NCBI GenBank assembly: GCA_963603365.1 | Contig: CAVCMI010000006.1 | Span: forward strand, 1 to 64,000 | Length of the DNA stretch: 64,000 nucleotides | Origin: F23-D06 sp963603365 | GTDB lineage: Bacteria; Bacteroidota; Bacteroidia; Bacteroidales; WCHB1-69 | Reading direction: 5' to 3' | Shown: piece after piece, positions 41,794-50,010 of the stretch | Numbering within the stretch: position 1 is the stretch's first letter | How the letters are laid out: each line of letters begins with the position of its first letter | The notes under the pieces: generated by a model | What the model saw: the letters and a program-made list of their open reading frames with translations, nothing else | Database searches by the model: none | What the model was told of the DNA's origin: nothing | Translations under genes and position numbers: made by a program

Positions 41794-42864
41794 ATGAAAA
41801 AAAACATAATACTGCTGCTGCTCATGCTGCTGCCGGGGTTGACGGCATTCTCCCAAAAAGAGTACGAGCTGATAGCGCACCGCAAAGTAGTCGAAAACGG
41901 CTACAATTTCTGGCTTTCTGTGCCGGAAACATACGAGGATACAAAAGAAAAGATGCCGGTGGTGCTTTTCCTGCATGGCAACAGTCTGTGCGGAAACGAC
42001 CTGAACAGAGTACGCAAATATGGCTGTCTTGACGCGCTCGCTATGGGAAGAACCATCAACGCGCTGATTGTGGCGCCGCAGAACCCCGGCGGTCCATGGA
42101 AACCGGCCAAGATCAACAATGTGCTCGACTGGGTGCAGAACCACTATGATTTGGACACGAACCGCATTTATGTAATCGGCATGAGTCTTGGCGGATATGG
42201 CACGTTCGAGTATGTGGCAACCTACCCTGAGCGCGTGGCGGCGGCTATGGCGCTGTGCGGCGGCAGCAACCTCAAAAGCCATTGCAGCCTCAATCAGGTG
42301 CCGCTATGGATCATTCACGGGACCGCCGACCGCGCCGTGTCTGTGTCTTGCTCGCAACGCATCGTAAATGACATGAAAAGCTGCGGAGACACCGGCTTGC
42401 TTCGTTTCGACAAGTTGAAAGGCGTCAACCATAGCCAATTGGCTAAGATGTTCTATCTGCCGCAGACCTATGAATGGCTCTTCAGCCACTCCAAGGCTGA
42501 TATGCCGCGAACCGTAAACAAAGACATCCCCATTTCGGTGGCCACGCTGAATACGGCGTACCAGAATATCGACCGTAAGGCCAATACGCTGGTTGTAATG
42601 GAACCAAACAAGTTCATTGTTACAGATACTTCCGGCAAGAGCAGTCAGGATAAACTTGATACGGCCAAAGCATGCAATGCCGCCTCTTTGCAAAGCGAAA
42701 GCACGGATTCAGACTCTGCGCCGCAGTATCACAAGGTGAAGCAAGGTGACACGTTGTCAGCCATCGCACGCCGTTATCACACCACAGTGTCAAAGTTGTG
42801 CCAACTAAACAAGATAAAGGAGACAGGCATCCTCTCTATCGGGCAGAATATAAGGGTGAAATAG
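41794..42864 (+). CDS. Exported alpha/beta-hydrolase with C-terminal LysM domain
   Basis: The 356-residue product has a signal peptide (about 1-20, ending TAFSQ). Residues about 25-230 are an alpha/beta-hydrolase with nucleophile motif GMSLGGYG, an acidic residue in HGTADRAV and a His in GVNHSQL; this resembles dienelactone hydrolase/feruloyl-esterase-like 'prolyl oligopeptidase family' proteins. After a ~70-residue linker, a LysM domain (about 311-356; VKQGDTLSAIARRYHTT) should bind peptidoglycan. The pairing suggests an esterase working at the cell wall, perhaps on peptidoglycan-linked esters. The gene ends 12 bases from a convergent gene with no clear terminator between. Confidence 0.8.
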   Translation: MKKNIILLLLMLLPGLTAFSQKEYELIAHRKVVENGYNFWLSVPETYEDTKEKMPVVLFLHGNSLCGNDLNRVRKYGCLDALAMGRTINALIVAPQNPGGPWKPAKINNVLDWVQNHYDLDTNRIYVIGMSLGGYGTFEYVATYPERVAAAMALCGGSNLKSHCSLNQVPLWIIHGTADRAVSVSCSQRIVNDMKSCGDTGLLRFDKLKGVNHSQLAKMFYLPQTYEWLFSHSKADMPRTVNKDIPISVATLNTAYQNIDRKANTLVVMEPNKFIVTDTSGKSSQDKLDTAKACNAASLQSESTDSDSAPQYHKVKQGDTLSAIARRYHTTVSKLCQLNKIKETGILSIGQNIRVK

Positions 42865-42876
42865 AGGATAAGCAGC

Positions 42877-44964
42877 CTACCGCAGCAAGGTGACGCTGCC
42901 TCGGAGCTGCCGCATGCCGCCTTGCACATCCATATAGTCGATGATATAAACATAAACCCCTGCCGGAGCATGGGAACCGTCCATGTTGTTGCCGTCCCAT
43001 CCCGCTGCCGGGTCGTTAGTCCGGAAAACCGTCTTGCCGAACCGCGAAATGACGGTGAAGGCATAGCGTTCGCTGGACACGAAAGCGTTTACAGGTCTGA
43101 ATACCTCATTGAGTCCGTCATAGTTGGGCGTGAAAGCATTGGGCATTATAATGGTGGACGCCTGTTGCAGGGTGACATAGTTGGAAGCGCTGCTTTCTTC
43201 AAAGCCGTAGCTGTCGTGACTTTCCCGTGCAACGATGCAGTAGGTAAACTTGGATCCGGTTTCTGACATTTCGGCCACGTTGTCGGTGTAAGCATTGCGG
43301 GGAAGCGGCGGCAGGTCACCGGTAAGTTGCAGGAAACTGTTTTCGTATTCGGTTTTCAGCAGCACTTCGTAATGGCTTACTTCGCCGTCCCATCCCTCAT
43401 AGCCTTGCCATTGGAGGTTGCATTGGTGAGCCGCGTCAGTTGTTCCGGAAAGCAGGATATTGTGCGAAATGTTGGAGATGCCGGATTCTATGCCGCAGTC
43501 GCTGCTGATGACACATGTGCGGTAGTAATAGACTTTCGACGTGAAGTCGGCGGTAGTGTCCCTGAATTCATACTCGGCCTGATTATTGTAGGGCAGTTCG
43601 GCAATGGGCGTGAAACTGATGCCGTCGTCGCTTCGATGCAGCAACAGTTTTTCGAACGGATAATCATCGCCGGAGGTGTGTACCTTGACGGTGATGTATG
43701 CATTGTCGGTGACGGATACGGAGCGAATGTAGGTTTCGTCGGGGGAGTCTTCATTTTCGATGCGGAAGTTCATGCGGTTGCTGCTTGCCGTGATGCTGCT
43801 GTCTTGGTTTACGGCGCGAACGAAAGCGCGGTACTCGATGCCGGTTTCAAGGTTTTCGAGTGTAAAATCCGGCGTGGCAGCGTTGCCGGCGCAGCGGTAT
43901 GTGGCTCCGCCGTCCGTGCTGAGGAAGATGCGGTACTCCAGAAGACCGCCAGACATGTTGGCATAGCCTCCCCAGTGCAACTGCGCGCTCTTGCGGCAGG
44001 CATCCGTTGCCGGCGTGGCCAGCACCATGTTCGACTGCGGTTCTTCGGTCATGTTAGAGCAGTTGTTGCAGGAGTCGAGGACGGCGATCTTGTACCCGCG
44101 CTGCTCTGCGGAGGGGTTCAGCGCGGGGTCGGGCCATTGTGTGGCGTTGAAGACCGTGTCCAAAAAAACGCCGCCGCCGATGCCGTCATCCTGATATACG
44201 ATATAGGCCCACATGTAAGGTTCGGCACTGTGGAAACCTAACAGCACGGTATTGTCCTCTGTTACCGAAACACTGTCGAGAGCCGGCACCAGGGGCTTTA
44301 TGTTGTCGTAGAGTTTGATGGTTTTGATCTTCGATGTGAAGTAGCAGGCATTGCTGCCAGAGGTGCTGGTGTGGTTGGTGATGCCGATCTGGTAAGAGAT
44401 ATTGCGGTTGCATACGTCTGAGGTGTCAAGGAACGAAGGGGCAGTGTTGGTGAAGGGGATGGAGGCCACGGGTGACCGGTAGTCGAAATCCTCTTCGAAC
44501 TCCCGTTTCTTGTAAACGCAGTAGCAAGAGTCCCAAGTCGCACTCATAGTGCCGTTGGTGAGCGCGGGCCACTCGAGGAGCGCGCCGCTGCTGTCGCGGC
44601 CGTCAATGGTGCGCGGGGTGACGGTGAGGCTCAAGGTGGTTAGCGTGTTCGACCTTACGCTGTCGGTGCTGCTGCTGTTTTTGGCCATGATGTGACACGA
44701 ATATGTCTCTGCCGTGGAGGAGAGTGCGATCCGCGTGTTTCCGATAATCACGGCTGCCGACTGGTTGAGCGTGGCGGCTTTTGTGCCGTTGATGTAGATG
44801 TCGTAGATGTCAGAGCCGACGTTGCCCGGATTGTCCCAAGTCCAGGAGATTTCCAGCTGTGTGTTGTTTGTTACGGGCTTTATGCACTGAAGAACGGGCG
44901 GTTCTACGGCAAAAGCTCCCTTCAAGGAAAGAAGAAGTCCAAGAATGGCGAGTGTTTTCTTCAT
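42877..44964 (-). CDS. T9SS type B cargo protein with fibronectin-like domains
   Basis: The 695-residue protein has a signal peptide (about 1-19, ending GAFA), several fibronectin type III-like domains (about 20-600) and a CHU_C / gliding-motility-associated C-terminal domain at about 605-695. The latter shows PNAFTPNYDGLNEVF, FGKTVF and GWDGNNMDG followed by APAGVYVYIIDY. CHU_C domains direct type B T9SS secretion, so this should be an exported or surface-attached protein; the ligand is unknown. Its ATG overlaps the stop of the M16-like gene (TGA) by four bases, making it the last gene of the four-gene sigma operon. Confidence 0.85.
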   Translation of the reverse strand: MKKTLAILGLLLSLKGAFAVEPPVLQCIKPVTNNTQLEISWTWDNPGNVGSDIYDIYINGTKAATLNQSAAVIIGNTRIALSSTAETYSCHIMAKNSSSTDSVRSNTLTTLSLTVTPRTIDGRDSSGALLEWPALTNGTMSATWDSCYCVYKKREFEEDFDYRSPVASIPFTNTAPSFLDTSDVCNRNISYQIGITNHTSTSGSNACYFTSKIKTIKLYDNIKPLVPALDSVSVTEDNTVLLGFHSAEPYMWAYIVYQDDGIGGGVFLDTVFNATQWPDPALNPSAEQRGYKIAVLDSCNNCSNMTEEPQSNMVLATPATDACRKSAQLHWGGYANMSGGLLEYRIFLSTDGGATYRCAGNAATPDFTLENLETGIEYRAFVRAVNQDSSITASSNRMNFRIENEDSPDETYIRSVSVTDNAYITVKVHTSGDDYPFEKLLLHRSDDGISFTPIAELPYNNQAEYEFRDTTADFTSKVYYYRTCVISSDCGIESGISNISHNILLSGTTDAAHQCNLQWQGYEGWDGEVSHYEVLLKTEYENSFLQLTGDLPPLPRNAYTDNVAEMSETGSKFTYCIVARESHDSYGFEESSASNYVTLQQASTIIMPNAFTPNYDGLNEVFRPVNAFVSSERYAFTVISRFGKTVFRTNDPAAGWDGNNMDGSHAPAGVYVYIIDYMDVQGGMRQLRGSVTLLR

Positions 44965-46262
44965 AGGGGTTTCAGGTTGTCGGTTTTTCCAACGACGATT
45001 CTTGCGAAATTATTGCATTCGAAATACTTTTGGGCCAAAGACTGCAGCTGTTCTGGCGAGATGCTCCGTATCAGGCGGATGGTTTCGGTAAATTCGCGCT
45101 CGTCGGTGCCGTGATGATGCCAGAATGAATATTTTTTGGTGTAGGAAACGGAATTTTCAACACTGCGGAGCATCTCACCCAGGAGGTAGTTGCGGGCAGA
45201 CTCCAGTTCTTCGCCGCTGATCGTTGTCATCCTCAGGCGTTCAGTCTCTTCGAGACAGGCATCGACGGCGTCTTGGGTGTGTTCAGCGTTGACGTCGCTG
45301 TTGATGATGAACAGCGACTGGCCGCCGAAATAGACGGAGCCTGCCGACACGCCATAGGTATAGCCGTTCCGCTCTCTGAGGTTCTGCATCAGACGTGAGC
45401 CGAAGTAGCCGCCCAGCACGGTGGAGAGGATGGAAAAACCCTGCCGGTCGGGGTGCATATAGCCTATGCACGGCATGCAGAGCGTGATGGACGACTGTAC
45501 GCTTCCCGGCATCTCTTCGGCAATGACAGGCGAGCGGTCGGCGGGCATCTGTATATGCGCCAAGGGCAATGCCGGTTGCCCATGAGGCACTTGGGCAAAC
45601 AGGCCGCAGATGCACGCTTCGGTGTCGCCGTCTAAATTGCCGGTGATGAAAAGGCTCAGGTTCTCAGCAATGAAAGTGTTGCTGTGAAATGCCTCAATGT
45701 CTTGTACGGTGACGGCTTGAAGGTTTTCGCGTGTGGAGAATTGCCCTGCCGTAAGCCCGTCGCCGAACATGGCGTGGAGCATAAGCCGGGTGTTGCGCAC
45801 ATCGTTTTTTTGCGAGTTGTATTCAAGGTCTTTGATCTTGAGTTGCTTGTAACGTTCGAGGTTCTCCTCCCGGTAGTAGGGTGAAGCCATGCAGCGGTAA
45901 ACCTTCGGCAATACGGTCGGCACGTTGCGTTTGGGCACGGTGAGGAGCATCGTGGTTTTGTCGAGGGTTTCCGACACGGTTAGATAGGCCCCGTAGAAGT
46001 CCATGAACGCCGACATCTCGTCGGAAGTGCAGTCGGGCGAGCTCTCTTTCAGGAGCGCGTAGGCGAAGAGGGCGGTGTGCTTGGTCTGCTCATAGAGGAT
46101 GCCGGTGCGTATGGAGACTACAATGTGGATGAGTTCCAGCTGGCTGTTGTCGAAGAGGAGTGCCGGGATGCCGTTCGGGAGCGTCTGTTGCCGCGGGGCG
46201 GTGAGGCGGAGGTCTGTGACGGGGTTGAGCGGGGGAGGTGCAGTTCTGTCTATTTGTTGCAT
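44961..46262 (-). CDS. M16 peptidase homologue lacking the zinc motif
   Basis: The ~433-residue protein has the two-lobed M16 (insulinase/PqqL-like) plan: an N-terminal lobe and a C-terminal lobe with RNGYTYGVSAGSVYFGGQS and later SVSYTKKYSFWHHH. The catalytic HxxEH expected near residues 50-60 is absent; the matching stretch reads TKHTALFAYALLKE, without the His pair or Glu in place. No signal peptide is seen. It is therefore probably not a protease and may act as a partner or scaffold, as inactive M16 subunits do elsewhere. I start at 46262, four bases after the upstream stop; an ATG at 46292 would overlap that gene. Confidence 0.85.
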   Translation of the reverse strand: MQQIDRTAPPPLNPVTDLRLTAPRQQTLPNGIPALLFDNSQLELIHIVVSIRTGILYEQTKHTALFAYALLKESSPDCTSDEMSAFMDFYGAYLTVSETLDKTTMLLTVPKRNVPTVLPKVYRCMASPYYREENLERYKQLKIKDLEYNSQKNDVRNTRLMLHAMFGDGLTAGQFSTRENLQAVTVQDIEAFHSNTFIAENLSLFITGNLDGDTEACICGLFAQVPHGQPALPLAHIQMPADRSPVIAEEMPGSVQSSITLCMPCIGYMHPDRQGFSILSTVLGGYFGSRLMQNLRERNGYTYGVSAGSVYFGGQSLFIINSDVNAEHTQDAVDACLEETERLRMTTISGEELESARNYLLGEMLRSVENSVSYTKKYSFWHHHGTDEREFTETIRLIRSISPEQLQSLAQKYFECNNFARIVVGKTDNLKPL

Positions 46263-46266
46263 GATG

Positions 46267-47172
46267 TTATCGGATGAGTAGTATTTGACCATGTTCGGTG
46301 CCCGACTTGCCTTCGGCGGTTCGGTATTTCACGGTATAGACATACACGGACTGCGGCAGCGGGTCGCCGGTGTCAAGGCGTTTGCCGTTCCAGCCCTGGT
46401 CGATATGTTTGGAGCTGAAGACGTTTTCGCCGTTTCGGGTGTAGATGTCGAGTTCAAAGAAAGTGCATTGCTCGCTGCATTGCAGCAGGAAAAGGTCGTT
46501 GAGGCCGTCGTTGTTGGGGGTGAAGGCGTTTGGTGCTATGAACAGCCGCGTCGGCTCTGCGGCGGGCCCGGGCGCAGGTTCGACAGTGTCAGGGGCGGTT
46601 TCTTGGATGCCGGCGTCGGCTGCTTTAGGCTGCAGTTCGGAGAACGGCAGCGGCTGCAACGGCTTTACCGGCGGGACGCTCTTGCTGACGCCAGGCGAGA
46701 GCGGCTTGAGGCTGATGTGTTGAGTTCCGTTGCCCGGGGCCGGAACAGTCTGGGCGGGGCGGCTGCTGTTGTCGGCGGCTTGTGCCCGAGGTGTTGCAGT
46801 TGTGGCAGCAGGGGCTGCATCTCTCTCTTTGTGGACGGTTGCGGCGGCTTTTGTCTCCAGTGGGGAATGGGCAGTCGTTGCTGCTGTTGTGCAGTCGTTG
46901 TCAGCGGATGTTGCGGGCGTGGCTTGCGCCGAGGGCTGAGCATGGCCGGCAAAGGTTGTTGCGGCGCGTTGCGGGCGCGGCAGGGCAATGCACAGGGCTA
47001 CGGCAACGGCAGCTATGGTGATGCAAGCCGTTCCGAAGGGCAGGAACTTGCGCAGTTTGCGTATGCGCCGGTTGCGCTTCAACGCGGAGTCGCGGTCAAG
47101 ACGTGCCCACCCGGCCTCATCTATGGGCGGACGGTATGCTTCAAATTGTTCTTTCAGTGTCTTCTTGTTCAT
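46267..47172 (-). CDS. Membrane sigma partner fused to a T9SS type B domain
   Basis: This 301-residue protein has a cytoplasmic head (about 1-43) with PIDEAGWARLDRD, the motif plan of the probable anti-sigma protein at 219-788. One membrane helix follows at about 44-64, then a ~145-residue Ala/Pro/Thr-rich linker, then a full CHU_C domain at about 210-301 (PNAFTPNNDGLNDLF, NGENVF, GWNGKRLDTG, QSVYVYTVKY). CHU_C is normally a T9SS secretion signal on cargo with a cleavable signal peptide; here the helix looks like an uncleaved anchor. It overlaps the sigma stop by four bases (ATGA). A secretion-sensing anti-sigma factor is an attractive inference, not shown. Confidence 0.8.
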   Translation of the reverse strand: MNKKTLKEQFEAYRPPIDEAGWARLDRDSALKRNRRIRKLRKFLPFGTACITIAAVAVALCIALPRPQRAATTFAGHAQPSAQATPATSADNDCTTAATTAHSPLETKAAATVHKERDAAPAATTATPRAQAADNSSRPAQTVPAPGNGTQHISLKPLSPGVSKSVPPVKPLQPLPFSELQPKAADAGIQETAPDTVEPAPGPAAEPTRLFIAPNAFTPNNDGLNDLFLLQCSEQCTFFELDIYTRNGENVFSSKHIDQGWNGKRLDTGDPLPQSVYVYTVKYRTAEGKSGTEHGQILLIR

Positions 47173-47726
47173 ATATTGTATTCTTCGTGATTCAAATAGC
47201 GTCTTATTTTCTGTTTCAGGATGTTTCGTGCCCTGAACACCAGTGTCCGCACGTTTGTGGGGGTTTCGCCCATCTTCGTGACTATGTCATCATAGTCCAT
47301 GCCGTCAATGACATACAGGTTGAAGGCTATGCGGTATTTGTCGGGCAGTTCGTTGATGAATGACACGAGCTTTGCCATAGAGAGCGTTTCCTCGCCGGTT
47401 TTGATGTCTGCGGCGGCGGGTTCGCAGGTCAGGTCCTCGAGAGGCATCTGCCTGGTGCGCTGGCATTTGCGGTAGTGGTCGATGGCCTTGTTCACGGCAA
47501 TGCGGCGAAGCCAGGCCTGCAGCGAGGTGATGTTCTCGAAACGGCGGAAGTTGACCAAGATGAACAGGAACGTGTCGTGGAAGAGGTCTTCGGCCTCCTC
47601 CGGCGAGGCGGCATACCGCATGCAGATGCCCCGTATGGCAGGGCCGTACTCCAGATAGAGTTGCCTCTGGCTTGCTTTGTCGCCCTCCATGCACCCTTTT
47701 ATCAGTTGTCGTTCTTTCTCGGACAT
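47169..47726 (-). CDS. ECF-type RNA polymerase sigma factor
   Basis: The 185-residue sigma factor has region 2 at about 20-90 (EEAEDLFHDTFLFILVNF and SLQAWLRRIAVNKAIDHYRK) and region 4 at about 120-175 (LPDKYRIAFNLYVIDGMDYDD, then MGETPTNVRTLVFRARN). I start at 47726; an in-frame ATG 108 bases upstream would add a basic tail not seen in the other two sigma factors. It is the first gene of a translationally coupled operon with the CHU_C-bearing membrane protein. Its head-to-head neighbour is a DNA glycosylase, across a 93-base gap with no recognised promoter element. Confidence 0.92.
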   Translation of the reverse strand: MSEKERQLIKGCMEGDKASQRQLYLEYGPAIRGICMRYAASPEEAEDLFHDTFLFILVNFRRFENITSLQAWLRRIAVNKAIDHYRKCQRTRQMPLEDLTCEPAAADIKTGEETLSMAKLVSFINELPDKYRIAFNLYVIDGMDYDDIVTKMGETPTNVRTLVFRARNILKQKIRRYLNHEEYNI

Positions 47727-47819
47727 CGTGCGGTTGTTCTTTCTGTTGACGATTGTTGACGCTTTGCGTTGCAGTCTGCCTTTTTTTTTGTTGTTTTGCA
47801 ACCTTGTTTTTCCTTTGGA

Positions 47820-48422
47820 ATGAAGAAACTGCAAAAATCGTTTTTTTTAGGACACGACGTGCTGGGAATTGCCCGCAGTCTGCTGGGAAAATATCTGTTC
47901 ACGATGAAAGAAGGGCAGATTGCGGGCGGCATCATCTCGGAGGTGGAGGCCTACAAAGGCACTGCCGACCGGGGCTCGCATGCTTACGGGGGACGCCGCA
48001 CCCGACGCAATGAGATGATGTACCACCAAGGCGGCGTGGCCTATATCTACCGCTGCTACGGCATACACAATCTGCTGAACTTCGTCACGAACGAGGCTGA
48101 CGAGCCCGATGCCGTATTGGTGCGCGGCATCATTCCGACCCACGGCGAGGAACTGATGCTGTTGCGCAGCGGCAAACGGCAGGCTTCCCCGTACATGGCC
48201 ACCGGTCCCGGCAGGGTGTCCCGCGCACTCGGGCTGACAATGGAAGACAACGGCCGCCCCCTCGACGGCGATGTCATCTGGCTTGAAGACCGTGGCCTTG
48301 AAACGCCGTCCGGACACATTGCAGCCACTCCACGCATCGGCATTGACTACGCCGGCCCAGACGCCCTGCTGCCGTACCGCTTCGTGCTGCATTATGGCCT
48401 CTTGCCTCTTGCCCCTTGCTGA
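47820..48422 (+). CDS. DNA-3-methyladenine (alkyladenine) glycosylase
   Basis: The AAG/MPG family removes alkylated purines from DNA in base-excision repair. The 200-residue chain has ISEVEAYKGTADRGSHAYGG with the catalytic Glu, RNEMMYHQGGVAYIYRCYG, and GPGRVSRALG. I chose the ATG at 47820 (MKKLQKSFFLGHDVLGIA); an upstream ATG would add 17 hydrophobic residues from the shared 5' gap. It stands alone on the plus strand between the sigma operon and the PCMD-like paralogue. Confidence 0.93.
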   Translation: MKKLQKSFFLGHDVLGIARSLLGKYLFTMKEGQIAGGIISEVEAYKGTADRGSHAYGGRRTRRNEMMYHQGGVAYIYRCYGIHNLLNFVTNEADEPDAVLVRGIIPTHGEELMLLRSGKRQASPYMATGPGRVSRALGLTMEDNGRPLDGDVIWLEDRGLETPSGHIAATPRIGIDYAGPDALLPYRFVLHYGLLPLAPC

Positions 48423-48476
48423 CATCCCTTCTCCTTACACAGAATACCTCCACAGGAGTCCGGAACCGACAAATAA

Positions 48477-48572
48477 ACATTCATTAACGTTTTTATTGCT
48501 CTGAAATAAAGCAATATATATGTTTTAATGTAAAACAGGAGGCGAATGTGACTCCCTTTTGACGTAATTTTG
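48477..48572 (+). promoter_or_regulatory. Upstream region of the short PCMD-like gene
   Basis: AACATTCATTAACGTTTTTATT at 48477-48498 and TAATTTTG (-7 element, 48565-48572) precede the gene at 48645. Almost the same arrangement, CATTCATTAACATTTTTATT near 49841-49860 and TATTTTTG at 49928-49935, precedes the giant paralogue. Distances to the start codons differ by only a few bases (72 and 75). The rest of 48423-48644 shows nothing gene-like. Confidence 0.5.
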
Positions 48573-48644
48573 CGCGTTCGTTCCGGGGGAGGCAATGATG
48601 CACAAAGCGGCACAGCACACGCCCGGCGGCACAACGCTATGCAA

Positions 48645-49712
48645 ATGAAACGTCTCACACTCTTCGCGCTCTGCCTTCTCTCGGGCGCAGGCTATGTTTC
48701 AGCTCAAGGACCCTATCAGTTCCCGAATGCCGACTTTGAGAGCTGGGTCTCCACCGGCAGCGGCAATGCCGTGCCCGCCCACTGGCACTCGTTCAGCAAT
48801 ATGCAGTGCGACTTGACGTTGGGCATAGGCTGCGGCACGGCCATGAAGAACCACAGCGACCGCATTGCACGCCCGAACGGCGGCTATGCCCTCCAGATCT
48901 ACGCCAAAAGCGTTCTGGGCATCATTGCCAACGGCGCTATGACCACAGGACGCACCCGTGTGGCAAGCCTTAACGCCGGCAGCCCCGAGAACTACAATTA
49001 CGACCCTGCGGGCTACCGCTGGCCTTTTCACGGCCGCCCCGATTCCATTGCGTTCCTTGCCCGCAGCAGCGGCGGCATCTCCGGCAACGCCCTCTTCAAG
49101 GTGTTCATACACGACGGCCGTACCTATTACGACAAGGCAAACGGCGACTTACAAGGCACCTGCTACGGGCAGATGATCATTGCTTTCCATCCCACCTCCC
49201 ACTGGAAACGCTTTGCCAAGAAAGTTACCTGGACCGGCTCTGCCGCGCGCCCGAGCCTGATTCTCGGCTCTTTCTCGACCAACGAGAAGGCCGGCGGAGG
49301 CTCCAGCAGCGACAAACTCGATGTGGATGCGCTGCGCTGCATCTACGACAAGGGGCTCTCTTCGCTCTCTGTTGACGGCGTGAACCAACCCGGCATGCTT
49401 GATGCCTTTAACTGTGCCGAGTTTGCCACCCACGACGGACTCACCCACGACGGATCCAACTCGGGCATCGCCTCCGCCCTCTATGTGCTCCCCGCCGACT
49501 TCAACACAAGCAGTGGCTTTCCGCTGGTGCGCGCAGAAAAACGCTCTCCGCTTGCCACTTCCGTTATGGTGACGCAGGCCACGAAAAGCACCCCCCAAGC
49601 CACCATTACGGTTACCCACAACGACGGCTCCGCCTTTACCTACATTGTCCGTTTCGCTCCTTCACGCACATCTGCCGAAACAGCAATGCTCTGCCGCCCC
49701 GGTGGGGAGTAG
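48645..49712 (+). CDS. Shortened PCMD-like exported protein, paralogue of the giant gene
   Basis: The 355-residue product has a signal peptide (about 1-20, MKRLTLFALCLLSGAGYVSA) and one domain like the PCMD family (putative carbohydrate metabolism domain). It opens QFPNADFESW and has FHGRPDSIAFLARSSGGISG and LILGSFSTNE. It is collinear with residues 1-335 of the 3527-residue protein at 50011, including long identical DNA stretches, and similarity stops near TVTHNDGSAFTYIV. It has no Ig modules, repeats or T9SS tail, so it should reach the periplasm but not leave by T9SS. I choose 48645 by alignment to the sister start. Either a truncated duplicate or a deliberately short form. Confidence 0.78.
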   Translation: MKRLTLFALCLLSGAGYVSAQGPYQFPNADFESWVSTGSGNAVPAHWHSFSNMQCDLTLGIGCGTAMKNHSDRIARPNGGYALQIYAKSVLGIIANGAMTTGRTRVASLNAGSPENYNYDPAGYRWPFHGRPDSIAFLARSSGGISGNALFKVFIHDGRTYYDKANGDLQGTCYGQMIIAFHPTSHWKRFAKKVTWTGSAARPSLILGSFSTNEKAGGGSSSDKLDVDALRCIYDKGLSSLSVDGVNQPGMLDAFNCAEFATHDGLTHDGSNSGIASALYVLPADFNTSSGFPLVRAEKRSPLATSVMVTQATKSTPQATITVTHNDGSAFTYIVRFAPSRTSAETAMLCRPGGE

Positions 49713-49739
49713 AGCTTAGAGCTTGGAGCTTGGAGCTAA
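49712..49739. repeat. Four tandem heptamers at the stop of the short paralogue
   Basis: GAGCTTA, GAGCTTG, GAGCTTG and GAGCTAA run head to tail from the last base of the stop codon (49710-49712). The remaining gap to 50010 contains AGAAC-CAA-GTTCT (about 49786-49798), a short hairpin, and the promoter of the next gene, but no gene. Confidence 0.7.
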
Positions 49740-49927
49740 GCGCTTTTCCCGCATAATATCAAATCTACGTTCTCTAATCTAAGAACCAAGTTCTAAAAAG
49801 CCGTTAGCAAGCCTCCCCATAGTTTCTATTATGTGATTCACATTCATTAACATTTTTATTTAGTTGATAATTAGTAATATAAATATTTTAATAAAACGAA
49901 AAAGGCGAAAGCAAGGTGCTTTTGTCG

Positions 49928-49935
49928 TATTTTTG
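49928..49935 (+). promoter_or_regulatory. -7 promoter element for the giant surface protein gene
   Basis: TATTTTTG matches TAnnTTTG exactly and lies 75 bases before the start codon. It sits in a stretch TTTTGTCGTATTTTTGC that parallels TTTTGACGTAATTTTGC at 48558-48573, showing that the promoter was duplicated along with the gene. Confidence 0.55.
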
Positions 49936-50010
49936 CCACCGTTTTGCGGGAGAACTGTTTTCTGCCCGAAAGACTTTATGTTTTTTTGAGAATAATAAAA
50001 ATCTATACAA

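Noticed and set aside
41065..42282. 405-codon antisense frame over tnaA, DUF3109 and the esterase
   Set aside because: It would cross three well-supported genes on the other strand and shows no domain.
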